Assembly: GCA_963837325.1 (NCBI GenBank)
Contig: CAWIMV010000001.1
Span: forward strand, 620,001-684,000
Origin: CAVQKZ01 sp963837325
Lineage (GTDB): Bacteria > Actinomycetota > Actinomycetes > Mycobacteriales > Jatrophihabitantaceae
Direction: 5' to 3'
Length of the DNA: 64,000 nt
The first letter of the stretch is position 1; each line of letters begins with the position of its first letter. Made by a program: the position numbers and the translations under genes. The notes under the pieces were generated by a model that saw only the letters and a program-made list of their open reading frames with translations, was not told the DNA's origin and searched no databases. Below, in pieces: positions 16,161-24,815 of this stretch.

Positions 16161-19100
16161 ATGAGCACCACCGACGACGCACCAGCGGTCGCCGACGCCG
16201 ATCCGACCGAATCGGGCGCCGAGCACAGCGCCGACGCGGCCGAACCCGTCGTTGACGATGCAGCCGCACCGGCCGCTGACGACACAGCTGGACCGGCCGC
16301 ACCGGTGACCGACGACGCGCCGCCGCACCGGTACACGGCCGCGGTGGCCGACGCCATCGAGACGTCCTGGCAGGACCGCTGGGAACGCGAGGGAACGTTC
16401 AACGCCCCGAACCCGATCGGCGAACTGGCCGACGGCTTCGACCGCGTCGCCATCCGCTCGCACGCGTACGTCATGGACATGTTCCCCTATCCGTCCGGGG
16501 CCGGGCTGCATGTCGGCCACCCGCTGGGCTACATCGGCACCGACGTCTACGCCCGCTACCTGCGCATGCGCGGCGAGAATGTCCTGCACACGATGGGCTT
16601 CGACGCGTTCGGGCTGCCGGCCGAGCAGTTCGCCGTGCAGACGGGGCAGCACCCCGCGACGACCACTTACGCCAACATCGACATCTACAAGCGCCAGCTG
16701 CGCCGGCTGGGCCTGGGCCACGACCAACGGCGGGCCATCGCCACGACCGATCCCGAGTTCTACCGGTGGACGCAGTGGATCTTCCTGCAGATCTACAACT
16801 CCTGGTACGACACGACCACCGACCGGGCGCGCCCGGTCGAGGAACTGGCTGCGGAACTGTCCGACGGCGCCCGGGAGCCGGCCGAAGGCACGAACCCGTT
16901 CGGGCGGCCGTGGCGCGAGCTGAGCGAGATCGAGCAGCGCCAGGTGATCGACTACCACCGGTTGGCCTACCGGGCCGAGTCGACGGTCAACTGGTGTCCC
17001 GGGCTCGGGACGGTGTTGGCCAACGAGGAAGTCACCGCCGACGGCCGCAGCGAGCGCGGAAACTTCCCGGTGTTCCGCAAGCCGCTGCTGCAGTGGATGC
17101 TGCGCATCACCGCCTACGCCGACCGGTTGATCGACGACCTGGACCTGATCGACTGGCCCGACAAGGTCCGCACGATGCAGCGCAACTGGATCGGCCGCTC
17201 GACCGGCGCGCACATCTACTTCCCCGTCCGCGGGGCAACGGCCGCCGACGACGGCGAGCCGGCTCGCATCGAGGTGTTCACCACCCGCCCCGACACGCTG
17301 TTCGGCGCGACCTACATGGTGCTCGCCCCGGAGCATCCACTGGTCGATTCGATGCTGCCGCAGGCGTGGCCCGAGGGGACGAGCGAATCCTGGACGGGTG
17401 GGCATGCGACGCCGGCCGAGGCGGTCGCGGCCTACCGCGAGTTCGCCGCCCGCAAGTCCGAAGTCGACCGCCAGGCCGAAGGCAAGGCCAAGACGGGCGT
17501 CTTCGTCGGGGCTTTCGCCACCAACCCCGCCACCGGCGCCGACCTGCCGGTTTTCGTCGCCGACTACGTCCTGATGGGCTACGGCACAGGGGCGATCATG
17601 GCCGTGCCCGGGCAGGACGAACGCGACTGGGAGTTCGCCGAACGCTTCGAACTACCGATCGTGCGCACGGTGCAATCACCCGAAGGCTTCGAGCAGAACG
17701 GCGGCCGGGCCTACACCGGCGAAGGGCCGGCCATCAACTCCTCCGCCGAAGGCCTGAGCTTGAACGGGCTGAGCGTCGCTGACGCCAAGGCGCGGACCAT
17801 CGAGTGGCTGGAGGCGAACAACGCCGGCCGCGGCGCCACCACGTACCGGCTGCGCGATTGGCTGTTCAGCCGGCAGCGCTACTGGGGCGAACCGTTCCCG
17901 ATCGTCTACGACGAGGACGGTCTGCCACGCGGGCTGCCGGACTCCATGCTGCCCCTGCGGCTGCCCGACACCGACGACTTCTCCCCGAAGTCCTACGAAC
18001 CGGACGACGTCGATTCCGAGCCGGCCCCGCCGCTGGGGCGGCTGACCGATTGGGTCAAGGTCGAACTGGATCTGGGCGACGGAGTCAAGACCTACCGGCG
18101 CGAGACGAACACGATGCCCAACTGGGCCGGCTCCTGCTGGTACGAACTGCGTTACCTGGATCCGAGAAACGACGAGCGCTTCGTCGATCCGCTGATCGAG
18201 CACTACTGGATGGGCCCGACCGCCGACCGTCCGCTGGGCGGGGTGGAGTTGTACATCGGCGGCGTCGAGCACGCGGTCCTGCACCTGCTCTACGCCCGGT
18301 TCTGGCACAAGGTGCTGTTCGACCTGGGCCACGTCAGCAGCTCGGAGCCGTTCCACCGGCTGGTAAACCAGGGCATGCTGCAACTGCCGGCATACGCGAA
18401 CAAGGACGGTTTCTACGTCGAGGCCACCGAGGTGGTCGAACGGGACGGGAAGTTCTTCTACGGCGACGAAGAGGTCACCCGAGAGTTCGGCAAGATCGGC
18501 AAGAGCCTGAAGAACGTCGTCACTCCGGACGACTTCATCGCCGAGTTCGGGGCCGACACGTTCCGACTGTTCGAGATGTTCAGCGGACCGTTGGAGCAGT
18601 CGCGGCCGTGGGAGGCCAAGGCGATCGTCGGGCCGTTCCGGCTGCTGCAGCGTATCTGGCGCACGGTGGTCGACGAGGAGTCCGGCGCCGTCCACGTCTC
18701 CGACGACGACGTCCCCGACGAACTGAACCGGCTGATGCACAAGACGATCGCAGCGGTGCGCGACGGCATGGAGACGCTGCGTTTCAACACGTCGATCGCG
18801 CGCATCACTGAGCTCAACAACGCGATCACGCAGGCCTACCCGCACGGCGGAGCGCCGCGGCAGGTGGCCGAGACGCTGACGCTGCTGTTGGCGCCACTGG
18901 CCCCACATGCCGCTGAAGAGCTGTGGTCGCGGCTGGGGCACGAGACGTCACTGGCCTGGACCCAGTTCCCGGTTGCCGATGAGGCCATGTTGCTCGACGC
19001 CATGGTTGACGTGCCGGTGCAGGTCAACGGCAAGGTCCGGGCTGTGATCACGGTGGCGGCCGACAGCGACGGCGACGTCATGCAGAGCGCCGCGCGTGAG

Positions 19101-19187
19101 GACCCCCGGGTGGCAGCCGCTCTGGAAGGACGCGACGTCCGGCGCGTCGTCACCGTGCCCGGCCGGCTCGTCAACTTCGTGGCCTAG
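16161..19187 (+). CDS. leuS: Leucyl-tRNA synthetase
   Basis: Charges tRNA-Leu. The 1008-residue class I synthetase has HVGH at 117-120 (HIGH motif), the CP1 editing domain with TTRPDTLFGATYMV, and KIGKS at 778-782 in place of KMSKS, as is usual for actinobacterial LeuS. The anticodon-binding domain ends VVTVPGRLVNFVA. About 55 N-terminal residues are an acidic Ala/Asp/Pro-rich extension before PHRYTAAVADAIE. GAGGGG precedes the ATG, so the extension is probably translated. degV follows 4 nt later. Confidence 0.97.
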   Translation: MSTTDDAPAVADADPTESGAEHSADAAEPVVDDAAAPAADDTAGPAAPVTDDAPPHRYTAAVADAIETSWQDRWEREGTFNAPNPIGELADGFDRVAIRSHAYVMDMFPYPSGAGLHVGHPLGYIGTDVYARYLRMRGENVLHTMGFDAFGLPAEQFAVQTGQHPATTTYANIDIYKRQLRRLGLGHDQRRAIATTDPEFYRWTQWIFLQIYNSWYDTTTDRARPVEELAAELSDGAREPAEGTNPFGRPWRELSEIEQRQVIDYHRLAYRAESTVNWCPGLGTVLANEEVTADGRSERGNFPVFRKPLLQWMLRITAYADRLIDDLDLIDWPDKVRTMQRNWIGRSTGAHIYFPVRGATAADDGEPARIEVFTTRPDTLFGATYMVLAPEHPLVDSMLPQAWPEGTSESWTGGHATPAEAVAAYREFAARKSEVDRQAEGKAKTGVFVGAFATNPATGADLPVFVADYVLMGYGTGAIMAVPGQDERDWEFAERFELPIVRTVQSPEGFEQNGGRAYTGEGPAINSSAEGLSLNGLSVADAKARTIEWLEANNAGRGATTYRLRDWLFSRQRYWGEPFPIVYDEDGLPRGLPDSMLPLRLPDTDDFSPKSYEPDDVDSEPAPPLGRLTDWVKVELDLGDGVKTYRRETNTMPNWAGSCWYELRYLDPRNDERFVDPLIEHYWMGPTADRPLGGVELYIGGVEHAVLHLLYARFWHKVLFDLGHVSSSEPFHRLVNQGMLQLPAYANKDGFYVEATEVVERDGKFFYGDEEVTREFGKIGKSLKNVVTPDDFIAEFGADTFRLFEMFSGPLEQSRPWEAKAIVGPFRLLQRIWRTVVDEESGAVHVSDDDVPDELNRLMHKTIAAVRDGMETLRFNTSIARITELNNAITQAYPHGGAPRQVAETLTLLLAPLAPHAAEELWSRLGHETSLAWTQFPVADEAMLLDAMVDVPVQVNGKVRAVITVAADSDGDVMQSAAREDPRVAAALEGRDVRRVVTVPGRLVNFVA

Positions 19188-19191
19188 CGCG

Positions 19192-20064
19192 GTGGCCGAC
19201 GTTCCGCGCAAATCGACCGGCGAGAACGTCGCGGTGGTCACCGATTCCACGGCCTACCTGCCCAACGGCGTCGCCGAGCGGCTGGGCGTGCGGCTGGTTC
19301 CGCTGCAGGTCTCCATCGGTGCCCGAACCGGCACCGATGGCGTGGACGTGTCGGCGGTCGAGGTGACCCAGGCGCTGCGGGACAAGGTGTCGGTGACGAC
19401 GTCCCGTCCGGCGCCGGCGGAATTCGCGGCCGTGTTCCGTGACTGTCTCGACGCGGGGGCGACCCGCGTCGTGTCCGTCCACCTCGCCGCTGCCTTGTCG
19501 GGGACCTGGGAGTCCGCGGCGTTGGCCGCGCAGGACTTCGACCATGGCGTGATACGCGTCGTCGACTCGCGTTCCACGGCGATGGCCCTGGGCTTCGCCG
19601 TCATGGCCGCGGCCGAGCGGGCGGCCGACGGTGCGTCCGCGGCCGAGGTGCAGGGCGCAGCAACGCAGACGATCGACCGTACCCGGACGCTGTTCTACGT
19701 CGACACCGTCGAGTACCTACGCCGGGGCGGCCGCATCGGCACCGCGGCGGCCATGCTGGCGACCTCGCTCGCGGTCAAACCGTTGCTCCAGATGGTCGAG
19801 GGCCGGATCGTCCCACTCGAGAAGGTGCGCACGGCGGCCAAGGCGATCGCACGCCTCGTCCAGCTGACCGCCCAGGCGGCCGGCGACGGCCCGGTCGACG
19901 TGGCGGTGCACCATCTCGCGGCCGAAGCGCGCGCCGATCAGGTGGCAGCGGCGCTACGAGCAGCGATCGGGCACCTGGGTGAGCTCTACATCACCGAACT
20001 CGGCCCCGTCGTCGGCGCGCACCTTGGGCCGGGCGCCATCGGCACCGTCGTCGTGCGGCGCTGA
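19192..20064 (+). CDS. DegV-family fatty-acid-binding protein
   Basis: A 290-residue DegV protein, a lipid-binding fold in which bound fatty acid is used by bacterial fatty-acid kinase. VVTDSTAYLP opens the fold, SRPAPAEF and HLAAALSGTWESA are family motifs, and YVDTVEYLRRGGRIG is diagnostic. I chose GTG 19192 because it starts right after the leuS stop and keeps the normal N-terminus; the longer frame lies within leuS. Its 3' end faces the ROK gene 14 nt away. Confidence 0.92.
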   Translation: MADVPRKSTGENVAVVTDSTAYLPNGVAERLGVRLVPLQVSIGARTGTDGVDVSAVEVTQALRDKVSVTTSRPAPAEFAAVFRDCLDAGATRVVSVHLAAALSGTWESAALAAQDFDHGVIRVVDSRSTAMALGFAVMAAAERAADGASAAEVQGAATQTIDRTRTLFYVDTVEYLRRGGRIGTAAAMLATSLAVKPLLQMVEGRIVPLEKVRTAAKAIARLVQLTAQAAGDGPVDVAVHHLAAEARADQVAAALRAAIGHLGELYITELGPVVGAHLGPGAIGTVVVRR

Positions 20065-20078
20065 CCCGGGGGACTTGC

Positions 20079-21311
20079 TCAGCGACTGGCCTGTTCGGCC
20101 CTGCGGCGCGGGGCCGCACCCGAGGAGAGCAAGCCGGCGATCGGCAGCGTCGCTGCGCCGAGAGCAACAGCGTCCTTGCCGAGTTCGGCCTTGACGATGT
20201 CGACATGACTGAACGGCAATCGCAGCGCCTCACGTGACGCGGCGTCGATGATGCGGGGCAGCAAGGCGTCGCTCAGGGCCTGACCCAGCCAGCCGCCCAC
20301 GACGACGCGCTCGGGGTTGAACAGGTTGACCAGATCGGCGATGCCGGCACCCAGGTAAGCGACAGTCTCGTCCAGCACCCGGGCTGCGGCCCGGTCGCTC
20401 GAACTCGCCGCGAGAATCTCGCCGACCCGTTCCTCGAGCTCGTTGGGATTGACCGGTGCGTCGCGGCCCTGGAGTTCGTCGTAGCGGGCGACGATGGCCG
20501 CGGCGCCGACGTAGGCCTCGAGGCAACCGGCCGCCCCGCACCGGCAGGTGCGCCCGCCGACCATCACAGTCGTGTGGCCCCACTCGCCGGCACTGCTCGT
20601 GGCCCCGCGATAGAGCTCGCGGTTGCTGATGATGCTCGTGCCGACACCGATGCCGAGCAGCACGATGACGGAATTCTCGGTGCCTCGAGCGGCGCCGAAC
20701 CAGGTCTCGGCCTGGCCCAACGTCTTGGCCCCGTTGTCGATCAGCAGCGGCAATCGCGTGCCCGGGCGCAGCATCCGCTCGAACGGCACCGCGTCCCAGC
20801 CGACGCTCTGACCGTGCACGATCGCGTCGGCGCCGTGCTCGACGACGCCGGGCACGCCCACGCCCACACCGATGACGTCGGATTCCGCAATTCCGGATTG
20901 GGCGAGGACGGCCGCGATGCCTTCGAGGACATGCGTCGCCGCATCCTCGGGATCGAGCCGGGTCAGATCGGTCGTCGACACGTGCCGGGCCCGCGCCTGC
21001 ATCCCGAGATCGAACAGCTCCACCAGGAACGCCGTCTCGCCCACGTCGACGCCGATGACGAAGCCGTACTCGGGATTCACCTGGAACAGTCCGCGCGGGC
21101 GTCCGCCGTTGGATTCCTCCAGACCCACCTCCACGATGACGCCCTGCTCGATCAGGTCGCCGACGAGATTGCTCACCGTGGCCAGACTGACGCCGGCGGC
21201 ATAGCCCACGGCCTGGCGGGTCAACGGGCCGTGCATGTAGAGCTCCCACAGCGCGCGCGACCGGTTGCTGTTCCTCAGATCTCGGACGGTGACGGCGCTG
21301 GCCCTGGGCAT
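20079..21311 (-). CDS. ROK-family transcriptional repressor
   Basis: A 410-residue ROK regulator (NagC/XylR class). The N-terminal winged helix is LYMHGPLTRQAVGYAAGVSLATVSNLVGDLIEQGVI. The sugar-kinase-like domain has GVDVGETAFLVEL, GVPGVVEHG and the ROK zinc motif CRCGAAGCLEAYV. The start ATG 21311 has AGGA eight bases upstream; the longer frame adds an unrelated lead. It is divergent from the ABC importer and GH1 gene, so it probably senses a sugar or phospho-sugar from the imported glucoside and represses the cassette. Confidence 0.93.
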   Translation of the reverse strand: MPRASAVTVRDLRNSNRSRALWELYMHGPLTRQAVGYAAGVSLATVSNLVGDLIEQGVIVEVGLEESNGGRPRGLFQVNPEYGFVIGVDVGETAFLVELFDLGMQARARHVSTTDLTRLDPEDAATHVLEGIAAVLAQSGIAESDVIGVGVGVPGVVEHGADAIVHGQSVGWDAVPFERMLRPGTRLPLLIDNGAKTLGQAETWFGAARGTENSVIVLLGIGVGTSIISNRELYRGATSSAGEWGHTTVMVGGRTCRCGAAGCLEAYVGAAAIVARYDELQGRDAPVNPNELEERVGEILAASSSDRAAARVLDETVAYLGAGIADLVNLFNPERVVVGGWLGQALSDALLPRIIDAASREALRLPFSHVDIVKAELGKDAVALGAATLPIAGLLSSGAAPRRRAEQASR

Positions 21312-21427
21312 GGACGGTTCCTGCTTCTCGGTACGGAGCTGATGGTTGCCGGTGACCATACTTCACGACGTGCGGAAAGTGGTCGCTCCGCGGCCGCGTA
21401 CCCCGGAAGACCCGTCGTCGCTTTGGT

Positions 21428-21487
21428 AACGAATCGGAAACGAAACCCGGCCCGGCTGTTGACGCATCCCGGTCCTGCCCAGATTAT
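21428..21487 (+). promoter_or_regulatory. Promoter and candidate operator of the sugar ABC operon
   Basis: TTGACG (21459-21464), a 17-bp spacer and GATTAT (21482-21487) form a good sigma70-type promoter about 95 nt before the GTG of the binding-protein gene. Just upstream, AACGAA occurs twice exactly 11 bp apart (21428-21433 and 21439-21444), one helical turn, as expected for a protein bound to one face. The ROK protein is the obvious candidate ligand. Confidence 0.55.
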
Positions 21488-21582
21488 TCACGCCTTAGAG
21501 GAAGTCATGGAAGACGTGGCGCACCGATCGAATCCCGTCTCGCCCGGGCCGGGATCGAGCGACTACCGGGGAAGGACCCATC

Positions 21583-22878
21583 GTGCGATTGAAGAGGCTC
21601 GTGGCAGGGGCCGTGGCCGCCATCGGCGTCGCCCCGGCACTCGTAGCGTGCAGCAGCAGCGGAAGCGGCGGCAGTTCCGGGCCGACCACGTTGACATATT
21701 GGGCGAGCAACCAGGGCACCAGCCTGGCCAACGACAAGCAGGTACTCAGTCCCGAGCTGGCCAAGTTCGCCAAGCAGACCGGCATCAAGGTCAAGGTCGA
21801 AGTCGTGCCGTGGTCGGACCTGCTCAACCGCATTCTCGCCGCGACCACGTCGGGCAAGGGCCCGGACGTGCTCAACATCGGCAACACCTGGTCGGCCTCG
21901 CTGCAGGCCACCGGCGCCTTCCAGCCGTTCGACGACGGCACCATCAACCAGGTCGGCGGCAAGTCTCGCTTCCTCGCCGGCAGCCTGTCGGCCACGGGCG
22001 CCGCGGGCAAGCCGCCCACCGCCGTCCCGCTGTACAGCCTGGCTTACGGCTTGTACTACAACAAGAAGATGTTCGCGGCGGCCGGCATCGCCAACCCACC
22101 CTCCACGTGGGCGGAGATGATCGCCGACGGCAAGAAGCTCTCCGCTGGCGGCAAGTGGGGCCTGTCCCTCGAGGGTGGCAGTGTCAGCGAGAACGTCCAC
22201 GCCGCGTTCACGCTCAGCCAGCAAGAGGGCGGCTCGTTCTTCGACTCGTCGGGCAAGCCGACCTTCGACACCCCGCAGAACGTCGCTGCGATCAAGCGCT
22301 ATCTCGACCTGATCCAGACCGACAAGATCACCAATCCGAGCGACGCCGAGTACTCCAACGGGACCGAGGCGCTCAGCGACTACGCCACCGGCAAGACGGC
22401 GATGGTCATTTGGCAGGCAGCGGCCGGTTCACTGGCCCAGTTGGGCATGAAGTCGGCCGACATCGGCGTGGTGCCGGTCCCGGTGCCCGCGGGCGGTAAG
22501 AAGATCACCAGCATGGTGGCCGGCATCAACCTCGCCGTCTTCAAGAACACCAAACACAAGGACGCGGCGTTGAAGTTCGTCAAGTTCATGACGAGCACTC
22601 CGGAGCAGGAGATCCTGAACAAGACCTACGGCTCGTTGCCGACCGTGGCCGACGCCTATAGCAATCCGGCGTTCCAGACGCCGGCGGTCAAGACGTTCAA
22701 GGGCATCCTGGCAACGAGCGCGGCACCGATGCCGGCGGTGGCCCAGGAGAGCCAGTTCGAAACGCTGATCGGCACGGCGATGAAGAACATGTTCGCCGAC
22801 GCGGCCACGGGCAAGACGGTCAGCGCTGACGAGATCTCCAGCCAACTCAAGGCGGCCCAGCAACAGCTCGGCGGATAA
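21583..22878 (+). CDS. Sugar ABC transporter substrate-binding lipoprotein
   Basis: A 431-residue family 1 solute-binding protein. A short signal peptide ends in lipobox LVAC (cysteine about residue 24), followed by a Ser/Gly linker, so it is anchored outside the membrane. TYWASNQGTS and VVPWSDLLNRILAATTSGKGPDVLNIGNTW are typical of oligosaccharide binders. The GTG at 21583 has AAGGA upstream. It is followed by two permeases and a GH1 beta-glucosidase, so a beta-glucoside such as cellobiose is the likely ligand. Confidence 0.93.
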   Translation: MRLKRLVAGAVAAIGVAPALVACSSSGSGGSSGPTTLTYWASNQGTSLANDKQVLSPELAKFAKQTGIKVKVEVVPWSDLLNRILAATTSGKGPDVLNIGNTWSASLQATGAFQPFDDGTINQVGGKSRFLAGSLSATGAAGKPPTAVPLYSLAYGLYYNKKMFAAAGIANPPSTWAEMIADGKKLSAGGKWGLSLEGGSVSENVHAAFTLSQQEGGSFFDSSGKPTFDTPQNVAAIKRYLDLIQTDKITNPSDAEYSNGTEALSDYATGKTAMVIWQAAAGSLAQLGMKSADIGVVPVPVPAGGKKITSMVAGINLAVFKNTKHKDAALKFVKFMTSTPEQEILNKTYGSLPTVADAYSNPAFQTPAVKTFKGILATSAAPMPAVAQESQFETLIGTAMKNMFADAATGKTVSADEISSQLKAAQQQLGG

Positions 22879-22916
22879 GCACGTCAACAACCCAGCGACG
22901 TCGACGAGGACGACAG

Positions 22917-22947
22917 GGCCGGCGAGCGCACCCCGCGTTCGCCGGCC
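22917..22947 (+). terminator. Intercistronic hairpin after the binding-protein gene
   Basis: GGCCGGCGAGCGC, loop ACCCC, then GCGTTCGCCGGCC: thirteen pairs with one G-U, and no T-tract. It lies between the binding protein and the first permease. Such hairpins commonly shield the 5' cistron from 3' decay and lower permease expression, which fits the need for excess binding protein. Confidence 0.6.
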
Positions 22948-22964
22948 GGAGAGGAGACGCCGGG

Positions 22965-23936
22965 GTGGTTGACACCGCAGAGCTGGAGCGCGCCGCCGGC
23001 GTCTCACCGCCCGAGCCGTCGGCCAAGCGTCGGCGGCCCCGGCGCGAGGCGCTGCCGTATCTCCTGCTCCTCCCGGCGGTTCTGCTCGAACTGCTCATCC
23101 ACATCATCCCGATGCTGTTCGGCGTCGCGATCAGCTTCCTCAGGCTGACCCAGTTCTATCTGAGCAACTGGCGCCAGGCGCCCGCGGCCGGGTTCGGCAA
23201 CTACCGCCTGGCGTTGAACTTCGACCTCGCCGAAGGCAAGGCGCTGCTGCATTCGTTCATCGTGACGCTTGCGTTCACGCTGATCGTCATCGCATTGTCG
23301 TGGCTGTTCGGCCTGGCCGCCGCCGTCTTCACCCAACGCATGTTCCGTGGGCGGGGCGTAATACGCACGATCTTCCTGATCCCGTACGGGCTTCCGGTAT
23401 TCGCGTCGGTGATCACGTGGGGCTTCATGTTCCAGCGCGACACCGGCGTGGTGAACCACGTGCTCGTCGACCAGCTACATCTGGCGAACGACCGGCCGTT
23501 CTGGCTCATCGGCCAGAACAGTTTTGTCTCGCTGGTAATCGTCGCGTTGTGGCGCACCTGGCCGTTCGCGTTCCTGTGCCTGACCGCCGGGATGCAGAGC
23601 ATCCCCGGCGAGCTCTACGAAGCTGCTGCACTCGACGGCGCGGGAGTGATGGCCCAGATCCGCGGGGTGACCTTGCCGTTGCTACGGCCGGTGAACCGAG
23701 TGCTCGTACTGGTGATGTTCCTCTGGACGTTCAACGACTTCACCACGCCATACACGCTGTTCGGCAAGTCCGCCCCGCGCCAGGCCGACCTGATCTCGAT
23801 GCACATTTACCAGAACTCATTCGTCACCTGGAACTTCGGCACCGGTTCGGCGATGTCGGTACTGCTGCTGATCTTCCTGCTGCTGATGACGGGCGGCTAT
23901 CTGTCGATCGTGCGACGGGGGGAAGACCATGCGTGA
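22965..23936 (+). CDS. Sugar ABC transporter permease 1
   Basis: A 323-residue MalF-type inner-membrane permease with six predicted helices. The EAA loop that contacts the ATPase is EAAALDGAGVMAQIRGVTLP (about residues 220-240). It starts at GTG 22965 after GGAGAGGAG and overlaps the next permease by 8 nt. No ATP-binding gene is nearby, so a shared MsiK-type ATPase encoded elsewhere is likely, as known for actinobacterial sugar importers. Confidence 0.93.
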   Translation: MVDTAELERAAGVSPPEPSAKRRRPRREALPYLLLLPAVLLELLIHIIPMLFGVAISFLRLTQFYLSNWRQAPAAGFGNYRLALNFDLAEGKALLHSFIVTLAFTLIVIALSWLFGLAAAVFTQRMFRGRGVIRTIFLIPYGLPVFASVITWGFMFQRDTGVVNHVLVDQLHLANDRPFWLIGQNSFVSLVIVALWRTWPFAFLCLTAGMQSIPGELYEAAALDGAGVMAQIRGVTLPLLRPVNRVLVLVMFLWTFNDFTTPYTLFGKSAPRQADLISMHIYQNSFVTWNFGTGSAMSVLLLIFLLLMTGGYLSIVRRGEDHA

Positions 23937-24768
23937 GCCGACGTGGTTCAAGTGGGCGCGCGTCGTCGGCCTGACCTTCTTGACCCTCTTCGCATTGCTT
24001 CCGGTCTACATCATGTTGAGCTCGGCGCTGAAGCCGTTGCGCGACGTCCAGGGCACGTTCCACTGGGTGCCGCAGCACCTGACTGTCCAGCCGTTCATCG
24101 ACATGTGGCACACGATCCCGCTCGGGACGTATTTCGTGAACAGCCTCGTGGTGTCGGCGATTGCATCGGTGGCTTCGGTGGTGGTGGCCCTGTTCGCGGC
24201 GTACGCCATCAGTCGGTACCGGTTCCGCGGCCGCCAGGTCTTCTCGATCTCGGTGCTGGCGACGCAGATGTTCCCGGGCATCCTGTTCTTGCTGCCGTTG
24301 TTCGTCATCTTCGTCAACATCAACCGGGTCACCGGCGTCAACCTCTACGGCAGCCGCACGGGCTTGATCATCACCTACATGACGTTCACGCTGCCATTCG
24401 CGATCTGGATGTTGGTCGGCTACCTCGATTCGATCCCGCGCGAACTGGACGAGGCGGCCAAGGTGGACGGCACCGGCCCGATCGGGGCCTTGGTGCGGGT
24501 GGTCATTCCAGCGGCGGTGCCCGGCATCGTCGCCGTGTTGATCTACGCATTCATGACGGCGTGGGGAGAGGTCCTGTTCGCCTCCGTGCTGACCGACGAC
24601 TCGACCCGAACGCTCGCGGTCGGTCTACAGGGTTACGCGACGCAGAACAACGTGTACTGGAACCAGATCATGGCCGCGTCTCTGACTGTCAGCGTTCCGA
24701 TCGTCGTCGGCTTCCTGTTGCTACAGCGATTCCTGGTCAGTGGCATGACCGCCGGTGCGGTCAAGTAA
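23929..24768 (+). CDS. Sugar ABC transporter permease 2
   Basis: A 279-residue MalG-type permease, with a long N-terminal helix (VVGLTFLTLFALLPVYIM) and the EAA loop EAAKVDGTGPIGALVRVVIP near residue 185. It overlaps the end of permease 1, indicating translational coupling. It forms the membrane channel with permease 1. The GH1 gene follows 47 nt later. Confidence 0.93.
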   Translation: MREPTWFKWARVVGLTFLTLFALLPVYIMLSSALKPLRDVQGTFHWVPQHLTVQPFIDMWHTIPLGTYFVNSLVVSAIASVASVVVALFAAYAISRYRFRGRQVFSISVLATQMFPGILFLLPLFVIFVNINRVTGVNLYGSRTGLIITYMTFTLPFAIWMLVGYLDSIPRELDEAAKVDGTGPIGALVRVVIPAAVPGIVAVLIYAFMTAWGEVLFASVLTDDSTRTLAVGLQGYATQNNVYWNQIMAASLTVSVPIVVGFLLLQRFLVSGMTAGAVK

Positions 24769-24815
24769 CGCGCCATGCCGGAACCTCTCACCTCATCCCA
24801 CTGCCGGAGAAATGA

